From NCBI GenBank assembly GCA_045652835.1, contig JAZOLE010000132.1:1-19438 (forward strand): a stretch of 19,438 nt of DNA. Direction: 5' to 3'. Below the pieces are notes generated by a model. The model saw only the letters and a program-made list of their open reading frames with translations, was not told the DNA's origin and searched no databases. Shown one piece after another: positions 14,901 to 19,438 of this stretch. Each line of letters opens with the position of its first letter. Within the stretch, counting starts at the first letter, position 1. The DNA is from SVQP01 sp045652835. GTDB taxonomy: Bacteria; Bacillota; Clostridia; Oscillospirales; CAG-272. The position numbers were made by a program, and so were the translations under genes.

Positions 14901-14967
14901 TGCCGCCATGGCTGCGCTTGCAAGTGAGATATATGCCTGCTATGCAGAGGTAGCAGGGGATAAGTGA
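11965..14967 (+). CDS. Fusion of MFS (GPH/SLC45-like) sugar transporter and GH2 glycoside hydrolase
   Basis: This is one continuous 1000-residue frame. Residues about 1-428 form an MFS transporter with 12 predicted helices (QIAWVVENMYLNVF in helix 1, the inter-helix motif GALSDKIGKRR, the conserved loop AFNAWLTDSTTEKNRGAAEG). After KEKKQPRLQELHTPFEDDPD comes a full GH2 enzyme: N-terminal sugar-binding jelly roll from EYPRPSMRRESWQSLCGEWE (about 450-610), an Ig-like domain, and a TIM barrel (LNGKPYFFHGLLDQGYFPDG onward). Both catalytic glutamates are present: acid/base Glu837 in FNEGWG and nucleophile Glu898 in LSEFGG. With 12 helices the C-terminus is cytoplasmic, so an imported glycoside would be delivered to a tethered hydrolase. 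ATG follows GAGAAGGA. No MFS-GH2 fusion is known to me. A slippery A run marks the junction; an undetected indel there is the main alternative. Confidence 0.85.
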   Translation: MKQEGKGRFYLALVLFGLLGQIAWVVENMYLNVFIYKMFAASPGDIRLMVSASAVAATLTTIFMGALSDKIGKRRLFISGGYILWGISIFAFAALRVDFISAIIPMTVSAATVGISLTVALDCLMTFFGSSANDAAFNAWLTDSTTEKNRGAAEGLNAMMPLIAILFVFGGMMLVPASLSQDMPAYWTLMFCVIGGLVLIAGVLGFFLIKDPEIKPAKDGYFSSVLYGFRPSTVGQHPQLYVLLGVFVLFNIAIQIFMPYLIIYYEVSLGMADYVFVMAPAIILASVATAFWGRVYDKKGFRLTGILAMIWLCVGFVVLYLCRGKALVFVGSLLMMCGYLCGAAVFGAKIRDLTPAGKAGRLQGIRIFTQVLLPGVIGPWIGELVLADAEKIVNGDGTESFVPSADIFLAALVVAAVVLLLVALIKEKKQPRLQELHTPFEDDPDAWEREYPRPSMRRESWQSLCGEWELSVIGKEGNESLGNVRVPFPPESRLSGIERELGNDEEWLYEREFDLQSKEGKVLLHFGAVDQACTVIINGEKISCHEGGYLPFTVDITALVKNGKNSIAVQVSDTLDHELGWGKQRRDRGGMWYTPVSGIWQQVWLEQVPEHYIENIRLTPTLDSVKIDITGGTGEYTMTVQTPDGADTVTFTGNSYTYVPKTAMLWTPENPYLYEFTLKSGKDTVQSYFALRTVEIAKVGDTPRICLNGKPYFFHGLLDQGYFPDGIYLPGSPKGYENDILTAKKMGFNMLRKHIKIEPQVFYYLCDKLGMIVFQDMVNSGDYSFLVDTALPTVGFKRGITHKASKRRKQAFLADSAATINLLYNHPSVCYYTIFNEGWGQFGADETYDALRPLDPTRIWDTTSGWFWESKSDVQSEHIYFKKIEIKPWGDRPVVLSEFGGYACRVQGHIFNPDNNYGYSTYPTPDAWQKATEALYREQILPAIRESGLCAAVLTQISDVEDETNGLVTYDRQVEKADAAAMAALASEIYACYAEVAGDK
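13244..13286 (+). promoter_or_regulatory. Candidate -1 ribosomal frameshift site at the MFS/GH2 junction
   Basis: In the reading frame of the fusion the heptamer A AAA AAG (13245-13251) is the dnaX-type slippery sequence. A -1 slip there leads to codons for ATSPARAAYAL and then a TGA at 13284-13286, so a minority of ribosomes would finish a transporter without the hydrolase. Only weak downstream pairing (TGCA/TGCA; CCTC/GAGG) is visible as a stimulator. Whether slippage occurs is untested. Confidence 0.4.
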
Positions 14968-14972
14968 GGATT

Positions 14973-14988
14973 GCGTGAAATATCACGC
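14973..14988 (+). other. Small perfect hairpin after the fusion gene
   Basis: GCGTGA pairs with TCACGC around an AATA loop, 6 nt after the stop codon. No T tract follows, so it is not a standard terminator. Confidence 0.5.
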
Positions 14989-15019
14989 TGCCTATCTGTT
15001 TTGTCTACTGTTCACACAT

Positions 15020-15079
15020 AAACCTCACCTAAAAATGGGTCATAACCTATTTTTGGAGCACAGCTCCACGGTGAGGTTT
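15020..15079 (+). promoter_or_regulatory. Three-way-junction RNA structure before the esterase gene
   Basis: The outer stem AAACCTCACC/GGTGAGGTTT (15020-15029/15070-15079, 10 bp, perfect) encloses two hairpins: AAAAATGGGT/ACCTATTTTT (15031-15040/15045-15054, CATA loop, one G-U) and GGAGC/GCTCC (15055-15059/15063-15067, ACA loop). Almost every base is paired. It ends 11 nt before the GGAGG of the next gene. Confidence 0.7.
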
Positions 15080-15102
15080 CAAAACGAGTTTGGAGGTTTA
15101 TT

Positions 15103-16581
15103 ATGGAAGAAAATAAAATGGCTTTACCCGGACAAGAGGAAAAGGAGTTGCAGGTTGCTGCAACCAACTGGAATTGCCCGGAATTCAAGGTTTCGGGCGT
15201 GTTTGGCTCGCATATGGTGCTGCAGCGTGAGCGTCCCATCCGCATCTGGGGCTTTTCGGATACCCCCGGTTCGACCGTCACAGGCGAATTTATGGGCGAG
15301 CGTGTAAACGCCACCGTAACCGCGCAAAATAAATGGACGCTGACCTTCGTGCCGCACAGCGCGGTATGGGAGGGCAAGCAGATGGTCATTTACGATGACC
15401 GCGGACACAGCGCGGTGCTCGAGGACGTGCTTGTGGGTGACGTTTGGCTGATCGGCGGTCAATCCAACGCCGAGCATAATCTGTCGAGCTGCCTTGATTG
15501 GGCGCCCGAGCAGTGGTACGATAAGGACGAACCGCTGCGCCTGTTCGCACAAACGCGCCAGTATGCCTTTGAGCATCAGGAGCAGTGTGCCGCACCGCAG
15601 CCTGACGTCATCAATCCCGATTGGTGCTGGAAGCTGCCCTTGGAGCAGGCAGCGCACGCCTTCTCTGCAGTTGGTTGGTTCTTTGGCAAGGAACTGCTTC
15701 GCTATATCGACGCGCCCGTGGGACTTATTATGATGGCTGCAGGCGGTGCTTGCATTCGCGAGCTGATGCCTGCGGAGCTTGCTGCCGAGCTTGGCTATAC
15801 CACAACGGTAGCAGTACCGCTCGGAGGCTTTTACAATTCGCTCATCCACCCCTTCGTGCCGCTGCAGTTCAAGGGACAGATCTTTTTCCAAGGGGAGAGC
15901 GAGGGCTGCTTCCCGGATCGCGCCCCTGTGTATGATAAGGAGCTTGCACGCTTCGTACAGGATGAGCGCGCACGCTTTGGGCAGGAGTTCCCGTTCTATA
16001 ACGTACAGCTTTCCGACTACCGCGACGAGTGTGCCACCTACTTTGCAAGCCTTGACACGGTACGAATCAAGCAGACCGATGCGCTTGCCTTGATCCCGAA
16101 CAGCACCCTGACCCCCGCAATGGATCTCGGTGCCCCCGACGATCATCCCGATTTTGCGCACTCTCCCCGTAAGTACGAGCTTGCCATGCGCCTTGCCAAG
16201 CTTGCTCTTGCGCGTGAATACCGCATCGGCAGCGAGTATGAGGCACGCGCGCCCAAGGCGACCGTGGCACAAAAATCGGCTGACGGAAAGCAAATTACGG
16301 TTGCCTTTATGGATATCGGTGACGGACTTTGTGTGCTTGGTCAATCTCCGCGCGACAGCATCGGTGCCGAGGTTAAGGGCTTCCGTGTCGGCCCCAAGGG
16401 GGCGGATTTACCCGCACGCGCCATCATTGAAACGCGCGGCTGTGTTCTGGTAGACGTGCCCGAGGGCGCGGATGCGGGCACGGTGTCGTATGCGTATGCC
16501 ATTCGTGCATCGGTTGAGCATGCCGACCTGCGTAACGGCAACAATCTGCCTGCACTTGCTTTCTGCATGCGTACTGAGTAA
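15103..16581 (+). CDS. Sialate O-acetylesterase-like (SGNH/SASA) carbohydrate esterase
   Basis: The 492 residues carry the SGNH hydrolase blocks of the sialate O-acetylesterase / DUF303 family: GDVWLIGGQSNAEHNL with the nucleophile Ser121, the FFQGESEG segment, and the late catalytic pair in PDDHPDF (His348 followed by Pro). An N-terminal jelly-roll part (FKVSGVFGSHMVLQRERPIR, WTLTFVP) and a C-terminal beta domain flank the catalytic core, as is usual. It would remove acetyl (or similar acyl) groups from a sugar. There is no signal peptide, so it should act in the cytoplasm, like the GH2 and DUF4091 partners. The ATG follows GGAGG at 7-8 nt. It is the last gene of the glycan locus; no terminator follows it. 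Confidence 0.87.
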   Translation: MEENKMALPGQEEKELQVAATNWNCPEFKVSGVFGSHMVLQRERPIRIWGFSDTPGSTVTGEFMGERVNATVTAQNKWTLTFVPHSAVWEGKQMVIYDDRGHSAVLEDVLVGDVWLIGGQSNAEHNLSSCLDWAPEQWYDKDEPLRLFAQTRQYAFEHQEQCAAPQPDVINPDWCWKLPLEQAAHAFSAVGWFFGKELLRYIDAPVGLIMMAAGGACIRELMPAELAAELGYTTTVAVPLGGFYNSLIHPFVPLQFKGQIFFQGESEGCFPDRAPVYDKELARFVQDERARFGQEFPFYNVQLSDYRDECATYFASLDTVRIKQTDALALIPNSTLTPAMDLGAPDDHPDFAHSPRKYELAMRLAKLALAREYRIGSEYEARAPKATVAQKSADGKQITVAFMDIGDGLCVLGQSPRDSIGAEVKGFRVGPKGADLPARAIIETRGCVLVDVPEGADAGTVSYAYAIRASVEHADLRNGNNLPALAFCMRTE

Positions 16582-16589
16582 AAAAGTGA

Positions 16590-16618
16590 TTGACAAGCGC
16601 GTGCTTTTGTGGTACAAT
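16590..16618 (+). promoter_or_regulatory. Sigma-A promoter of rbfA
   Basis: TTGACA (16590-16595) and TACAAT (16613-16618) are 17 bp apart, starting only 8 nt after the esterase stop codon. Confidence 0.85.
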
Positions 16619-16633
16619 ACCTTGAAATCAACG

Positions 16634-16657
16634 TAAGCACGTAAATAAGCACGTAAA
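16634..16657 (+). repeat. Tandem 12-nt repeat in the rbfA leader
   Basis: TAAGCACGTAAA occurs twice in perfect tandem (16634-16645, 16646-16657), just before AAGGAG. CGTGCTT in the promoter spacer (16600-16606) is complementary to AAGCACG in both units, so a read-through transcript from the esterase gene could fold there, while one started at the rbfA promoter could not. Confidence 0.85.
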
Positions 16658-16671
16658 TATAAGGAGAAATT

Positions 16672-17043
16672 ATGGCGAATTACAGAAGAGGCAGAATCAA
16701 CGATGAGATGCAAAAGGAGCTGATGGTCATTCTGCGCGGCGTCAAGGACCCTCGCGTCAGCGATGCGTTTGTCAGCGTCACCGCGGTGGACGTCACCCCC
16801 GATCTCAAGTTTGCAAAGGTATATTATTCCTGTCTTTCGGGCAATAAAAAGGACGTGGCAAAGGGTCTGCGTCAGGCAAGCGGCTATATGCGTACCCAGC
16901 TGGCAAGAACGCTGAATTTGCGTATGACACCCGAGCTGACCTTTATTGAGGATGCATCGGTTGAGCACGGCGCACGCATTGCCAAGATCTTGGAGAATAT
17001 CGAGTTCCACGATGAAGTGCTCGAGGACGGCGAGGACGAATAA
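16672..17043 (+). CDS. rbfA: Ribosome-binding factor A
   Basis: RbfA is a KH-fold assembly factor for the 30S subunit that acts on 16S rRNA maturation and in cold adaptation. The 123 residues match the family: RGRINDEMQKELMVILRGVKD, then DPRVSDAFVSVTAVDVTPDL, AKVYYS, and MRTQLARTLNLRMTPELTFI with the closing acidic tail. Start ATG follows AAGGAG at 7 nt. The gene is usually next to infB and nrnA; here it stands alone behind its own promoter between a glycan locus and spoIIR, so the nusA-infB cluster must be elsewhere or broken up. Confidence 0.95.
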   Translation: MANYRRGRINDEMQKELMVILRGVKDPRVSDAFVSVTAVDVTPDLKFAKVYYSCLSGNKKDVAKGLRQASGYMRTQLARTLNLRMTPELTFIEDASVEHGARIAKILENIEFHDEVLEDGEDE

Positions 17044-17060
17044 TTTTCGCTTTCCAAACT

Positions 17061-17089
17061 GAATAAAATATCCTTCCCATGGGAACTAT
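17061..17089 (+). promoter_or_regulatory. Candidate sigma-F promoter of spoIIR
   Basis: GAATA (17061-17065), a 15-bp spacer, and GGGAACTAT (17081-17089) resemble forespore sigma-F promoters (a GnATA-like -35 and a GGnnAnnAT-like -10). spoIIR is a known sigma-F target in Bacillus and sigF lies in this window. The -35 departs from the Bacillus consensus at one position. Expected start is near 17096. Confidence 0.5.
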
Positions 17090-17135
17090 AGACTTGTCCA
17101 AAGGATAAATCTACAGAACAAGGGAAGGATATTTT
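17065..17135 (+). promoter_or_regulatory. Long hairpin enclosing the spoIIR promoter and hiding its ribosome site
   Basis: AAAATATCCTTCCC (17065-17078) pairs perfectly with GGGAAGGATATTTT (17122-17135), 14 bp. Inside, TAGACTTGTCC (17089-17099) and GGATAAATCTA (17103-17113) form a second stem with one mismatch and one G-U. The 3' outer arm contains the spoIIR Shine-Dalgarno sequence GGGAAGGA. In RNA reading through from rbfA the site would be sequestered; the fold may also end rbfA transcription. Confidence 0.75.
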
Positions 17136-17136
17136 T

Positions 17137-17766
17137 ATGTGCAGGTATCAAAGAATACTTACGGGTGGCATTATTTTATTGTTTTTGTTGGGGCTTTTTT
17201 CGGTGTTGCCCATTCATGGGGAGCAGGAGATCTATGATAGCGTGGTCAGGCTGCACGTGCTTGCCAATTCGGATTCAAAGCAGGATCAGGCACTTAAGCT
17301 TTTGGTGCGCGATGAGGTGTTGCGCGTCACCGCTCCTTTGTTAGAGGGGTGCGAGAGCAGGGAACAGGCAGAGCGCATTCTTGGTGAGAATACGCAAGAA
17401 ATCACGGCTGCGGCGCAGGAGGTAGTGAAAGAGCAGGGATATGAATATCCCGTCAGCGTACTGCTGGGCAAGGAGCAATACCCCACGCGCACCTATGAGA
17501 ACTGCTGCTTCCCCAGCGGCACGTACGTGTCCTTGCGCGTGTGCATCGGTGATGCCGAGGGGCAGAATTGGTGGTGTGTGCTGTTTCCGCCGCTCTGCCT
17601 GTCAGCCGCAAGCGCAGACGATGAACAAAGCAACGAGGACGCCTTTATCTCTGTTGGCTTGACGGGGGAGCAATACAAGGTTATCACCCAAACTGATAAC
17701 GTCAAATATCGCATACGCTTCAAGCTGCTTGAAACGGTGCAAGGACTTTTTGGCAGAGGGGAATAA
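17137..17766 (+). CDS. spoIIR: Stage II sporulation protein R
   Basis: SpoIIR is made in the forespore under sigma-F, exported to the intermembrane space, and triggers SpoIIGA to process pro-sigma-E in the mother cell. The 209 residues show an N-terminal hydrophobic export segment (ILTGGIILLFLLGLFSVLPI), the family signature VVRLHVLANSDSKQDQALKL followed by LVRDEVL, and the conserved GQNWWCVLFPPLC region near residue 145. Length is normal. The ATG follows AAGGGAAGGA at about 8 nt. A sigma-F-like promoter precedes it, and a long hairpin overlaps both promoter and ribosome site. Confidence 0.93.
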   Translation: MCRYQRILTGGIILLFLLGLFSVLPIHGEQEIYDSVVRLHVLANSDSKQDQALKLLVRDEVLRVTAPLLEGCESREQAERILGENTQEITAAAQEVVKEQGYEYPVSVLLGKEQYPTRTYENCCFPSGTYVSLRVCIGDAEGQNWWCVLFPPLCLSAASADDEQSNEDAFISVGLTGEQYKVITQTDNVKYRIRFKLLETVQGLFGRGE

Positions 17767-17775
17767 TGCTTACAA

Positions 17776-17815
17776 AAAATAAAAGAAGCTGCCGTCAGGC
17801 AGCTTCTTTTATTTT
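17776..17815. terminator. Bidirectional terminator between spoIIR and the small membrane-protein gene
   Basis: An 18-bp perfect stem (17776-17793 with 17798-17815; core AGAAGCTGCC/GGCAGCTTCT) has a GTCA loop and A-rich/T-rich outer ends, so it works for both convergent genes. Confidence 0.95.
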
Positions 17816-17819
17816 GTAA

Positions 17820-18110
17820 TTAGTCTTCAGCGGTCAGGATCTCAAGATCAGAGTCGTTCTCTTCGAAGCTGAGCTCCTCAGGAATGTCGTAGTTCTCGTC
17901 CAGGCTGATGTCAACGTTCTTCTTTCTCTTGAACTTTGCCTTGAGGTTATTTGCAACGGTTACACTCTTTTCCTTTACGCGGATAGCAGCTGCCTTGATC
18001 TTGTGTCTGTTCTGAATAGCAAAGATGATAGCAGCGGTCAGAGCTGCAGCGGAAACTGCGCTGATGATAGCGGTCAGGACGATTGTGCGGGTGCTGTTGT
18101 TGTTTTCCAT
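17820..18110 (-). CDS. Small single-pass membrane protein with acidic tail, function unknown
   Basis: The 96 residues comprise a polar start (MENNNSTRT), one hydrophobic helix (IVLTAIISAVSAAALTAAII), a basic stretch of about 35 residues (NRHKIKAAAIRVKEKS to KAKFKRKK) and a strongly acidic tail (EELSFEENDSDLEILTAED). The C-terminus should be cytoplasmic. ATG follows AAAGGAG at 6-7 nt; an extended -10 promoter precedes it and a terminator follows, so it is a real, singly transcribed gene. It repeats the plan of the minus-strand gene at 4547-4765. I do not recognise the family. Confidence 0.72.
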   Translation of the reverse strand: MENNNSTRTIVLTAIISAVSAAALTAAIIFAIQNRHKIKAAAIRVKEKSVTVANNLKAKFKRKKNVDISLDENYDIPEELSFEENDSDLEILTAED

Positions 18111-18126
18111 AATAATCTCCTTTCAT

Positions 18127-18143
18127 CCCTTGGCGTGCAAGGG
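18127..18143 (-). other. Leader hairpin of the small membrane-protein gene
   Basis: CCCTTG pairs with CAAGGG around a 5-nt loop, in the leader just upstream of the AAAGGAG site of the minus-strand gene. Possibly an mRNA-stabilising structure. Confidence 0.45.
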
Positions 18144-18161
18144 GAATGATGATACTTTAAT

Positions 18162-18190
18162 AATATATCACAAAACAGGCAAAAGCGCAA
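18162..18190 (-). promoter_or_regulatory. Probable promoter of the minus-strand small membrane-protein gene
   Basis: On the minus strand TTGCGC (18190-18185) and TATATT (18167-18162) are 17 bp apart, with an extended -10 TG one base before TATATT. Confidence 0.6.
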
Positions 18191-18261
18191 TGGGTTTTTC
18201 TGTAAATTCACAAATTGTTTATTGTTGGGATGAAAAAGAGGTCGAAAAATGTGATATGCTG

Positions 18262-18290
18262 TTGCAAATTCGCATGATTTATGCTACAAT
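18262..18290 (+). promoter_or_regulatory. Sigma-A promoter of the dihydrouridine synthase gene
   Basis: TTGCAA (18262-18267) and TACAAT (18285-18290) are 17 bp apart, with TG one base before the -10. The start would lie about 15 nt before the coding sequence, leaving a very short leader. Confidence 0.8.
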
Positions 18291-18311
18291 AAAAGAAAAA
18301 AAGGATTGCAC

Positions 18312-19271
18312 ATGAAATACTACCTTGCCCCCATGGAGGGGCTGACAGACAGCGTGTACCGTACGCTGCACCATAAATATTTTGGCGGTGTTGACCGCTA
18401 CTATACCCCATTTTTCTCGCCCACCGAGGTGCACAGGCTGACACCGCGCGAAATTCGCGAGCTTGCTCCCGAAAATAATCCCGAGGGCACCGTGCCGCAG
18501 CTGCTTTGCAAAAACGCTGCCGACTTTTTGTGGATGGCGGGAGAGATTGCAGCGCGAGGATATGCCGAGGTCAATCTCAATCTCGGCTGCCCCTCGGGCA
18601 CGGTTACGGCAAAGAAAAAGGGAGCGGGTATGCTTTCGGATACCGATGCGCTGGAGTTTTTCCTTGACCGCGTGTTTGATGCGTGCCCGATCGATATTTC
18701 GATCAAGACGCGCATTGGCTATCAGGACACGGACGAGCTGCCCGCGCTTTTGGAGATTTACAATCGCTATCCCGTGCGAGAGCTGACCGTGCATCCGCGT
18801 ACAGGTAAGGAAATGTACCGCGGTGTGCCGCATCTTGATGCTTACGAATACGTTACACAGAACACAGAGATCCCTCTGTGCTATAACGGCAACGTATGCA
18901 CGCGTGCCGATGCTGCGTATATTGCCGAGCGTTTTCCCAAAACCCGGGCGATCATGCTGGGCAGGGGACTTTTGGCATACCCCGCGCTGTTCTCGGATAA
19001 CAAGATCACGCGTGGCAGCATGATGGAATTTCACAGGGAGCTTGCCGATCGTTATATTGTTGTGCTTGGCAGCGAGCACGCCACAGCAGGACGACTCAAG
19101 GAGATCTGGCTGCTTATGAGCGGCGTGTTTGAGGCGGATAAAAAGTATATCAAGCGCTTGCAGCAAAGCAAAAACCTTGCCGAGCTGGAGGGCGCGGTGA
19201 CCGCCATGATCTGCGAGCTGCCCATCAAGCCTTGCGAAGTCTATGATCAGCGTTCGGATACACTGCTGTAA
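18312..19271 (+). CDS. dus: tRNA-dihydrouridine synthase
   Basis: This FMN enzyme reduces specific uridines of tRNA to dihydrouridine. The 319 residues begin with the family motif YLAPMEGLTDSVYR; the active-site loop is VNLNLGCPSGTVTAKKKGAG with the catalytic Cys at residue 93; SIKTRIGYQD, ELTVHPRTGKEMYRG and IPLCYNGNV follow, then AIMLGRGLLAYPALF for the FMN phosphate. The ATG at 18312 follows AAAAAGGA at 7 nt; a TTG two codons earlier is too close to that site. It is followed 11 nt later by a HAD phosphatase gene. The Dus subfamily cannot be fixed from this reading. Confidence 0.93.
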   Translation: MKYYLAPMEGLTDSVYRTLHHKYFGGVDRYYTPFFSPTEVHRLTPREIRELAPENNPEGTVPQLLCKNAADFLWMAGEIAARGYAEVNLNLGCPSGTVTAKKKGAGMLSDTDALEFFLDRVFDACPIDISIKTRIGYQDTDELPALLEIYNRYPVRELTVHPRTGKEMYRGVPHLDAYEYVTQNTEIPLCYNGNVCTRADAAYIAERFPKTRAIMLGRGLLAYPALFSDNKITRGSMMEFHRELADRYIVVLGSEHATAGRLKEIWLLMSGVFEADKKYIKRLQQSKNLAELEGAVTAMICELPIKPCEVYDQRSDTLL

Positions 19272-19282
19272 AGGAGAAGGAT

Positions 19283-19438
19283 ATGTTAAAAGCACTCATA
19301 TTTGACTTGGACGGCACGCTGGCGCACACGCTGCCTGCTATTGCCGAGGGTATGAATCTGGCGCTTGCCGAGCTTGGGTATCCCGAGATCAGCGAGGCGC
19401 AGGTGTATGAATTTATCAACATGGGCGCGCGCGATTAC
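19283..19438 (+). CDS. HAD-superfamily phosphatase, phosphoglycolate phosphatase-like (3' end outside window)
   Basis: Fifty-two codons are present before the window ends, with no stop. The N-terminus LKALIFDLDGTLAHTLPAIA contains HAD motif I (DLDGT), where the first Asp is the nucleophile, and the sequence continues into the helical cap region (EGMNLALAELGYPEI). This matches the Gph group (phosphoglycolate phosphatase or related small-molecule phosphatase). ATG follows AAGGAGAAGG. It is probably co-transcribed with dus. The substrate cannot be judged from this fragment. Confidence 0.85.
   Translation, partial: MLKALIFDLDGTLAHTLPAIAEGMNLALAELGYPEISEAQVYEFINMGARDY

Noticed and set aside
14968..15102. 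A known riboswitch or T-box upstream of the esterase gene
   Set aside because: The fold is a simple three-way junction without the conserved sequence blocks of the riboswitch classes I can recall, and there is no terminator/antiterminator pair.
1..19438. CRISPR arrays, tRNA or rRNA genes, transposases, phage genes
   Set aside because: No regularly spaced repeats, cloverleaf genes with a CCA-compatible end, rRNA segments or recombinase/transposase motifs were seen anywhere in the window.

Overview
The window looks like a chromosomal segment of an endospore-forming member of the Clostridia, probably an uncultured gut Oscillospirales or Christensenellales relative. That placement is inferred from the gene families, not from a marker gene. 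The support is an intact spoIIA operon (anti-anti-sigma factor, anti-sigma kinase, sigma-F), a spoIIR gene, a yhbD/bactofilin pair as in Bacillus, strong AGGAGG-type ribosome binding sites, and compact U-tailed terminators. No rRNA, tRNA, CRISPR array or insertion sequence was seen.

Layout. (1) 1-951: the 3' end of an EF-G-like translation factor and its terminator. (2) 952-1502: a gene-free stretch packed with hairpins, with a 31-bp tandem duplication at its left end and an inverted, diverged relative of that sequence at its right end. (3) 1554-3178: spoIIAA-spoIIAB-sigF. (4) 3284-4467, minus strand: a yhbD-like MerR-type regulator and a bactofilin-like gene, behind a perfect consensus promoter covered by a duplicated palindromic operator. 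(5) 4547-4765, minus strand: a small membrane protein. (6) 5113-6991: prmC and ddl. (7) 7223-16581: an accessory glycan-use locus with two paralogous lipoprotein solute-binding proteins, a DUF4091/GH123-like hydrolase, a 40-residue membrane peptide, a 1000-residue fusion of an MFS sugar transporter with a GH2 glycosidase, and a sialate-O-acetylesterase-like protein. (8) 16672-17766: rbfA and spoIIR. (9) 17820-18110, minus strand: a second small membrane protein. (10) 18312-19438: a tRNA-dihydrouridine synthase and the start of a HAD phosphatase.

How the genes work together. SpoIIAA and SpoIIAB control sigma-F in the forespore. SpoIIR, in the same window, is a classical sigma-F target that signals to the mother cell; a sigma-F-like promoter lies just upstream of it, inside a long hairpin that also holds its ribosome binding site. 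In the glycan locus all three hydrolase or esterase domains lack signal peptides. This suggests that an oligosaccharide is imported whole by the MFS domain and then deacetylated and cleaved in the cytoplasm, with the GH2 domain tethered to the transporter's inner face. The substrate is not known. The two lipoproteins are of ABC-transporter type, yet no ABC permease or ATPase is present here.

The observations most worth following are the MFS::GH2 fusion; a dnaX-like A AAA AAG slippery heptamer exactly at the fusion junction, where a -1 shift would release transporter alone; the promoter-inside-hairpin arrangement at spoIIR; the likely autoregulatory operator of the yhbD-like gene; and a three-way-junction RNA fold before the esterase gene.
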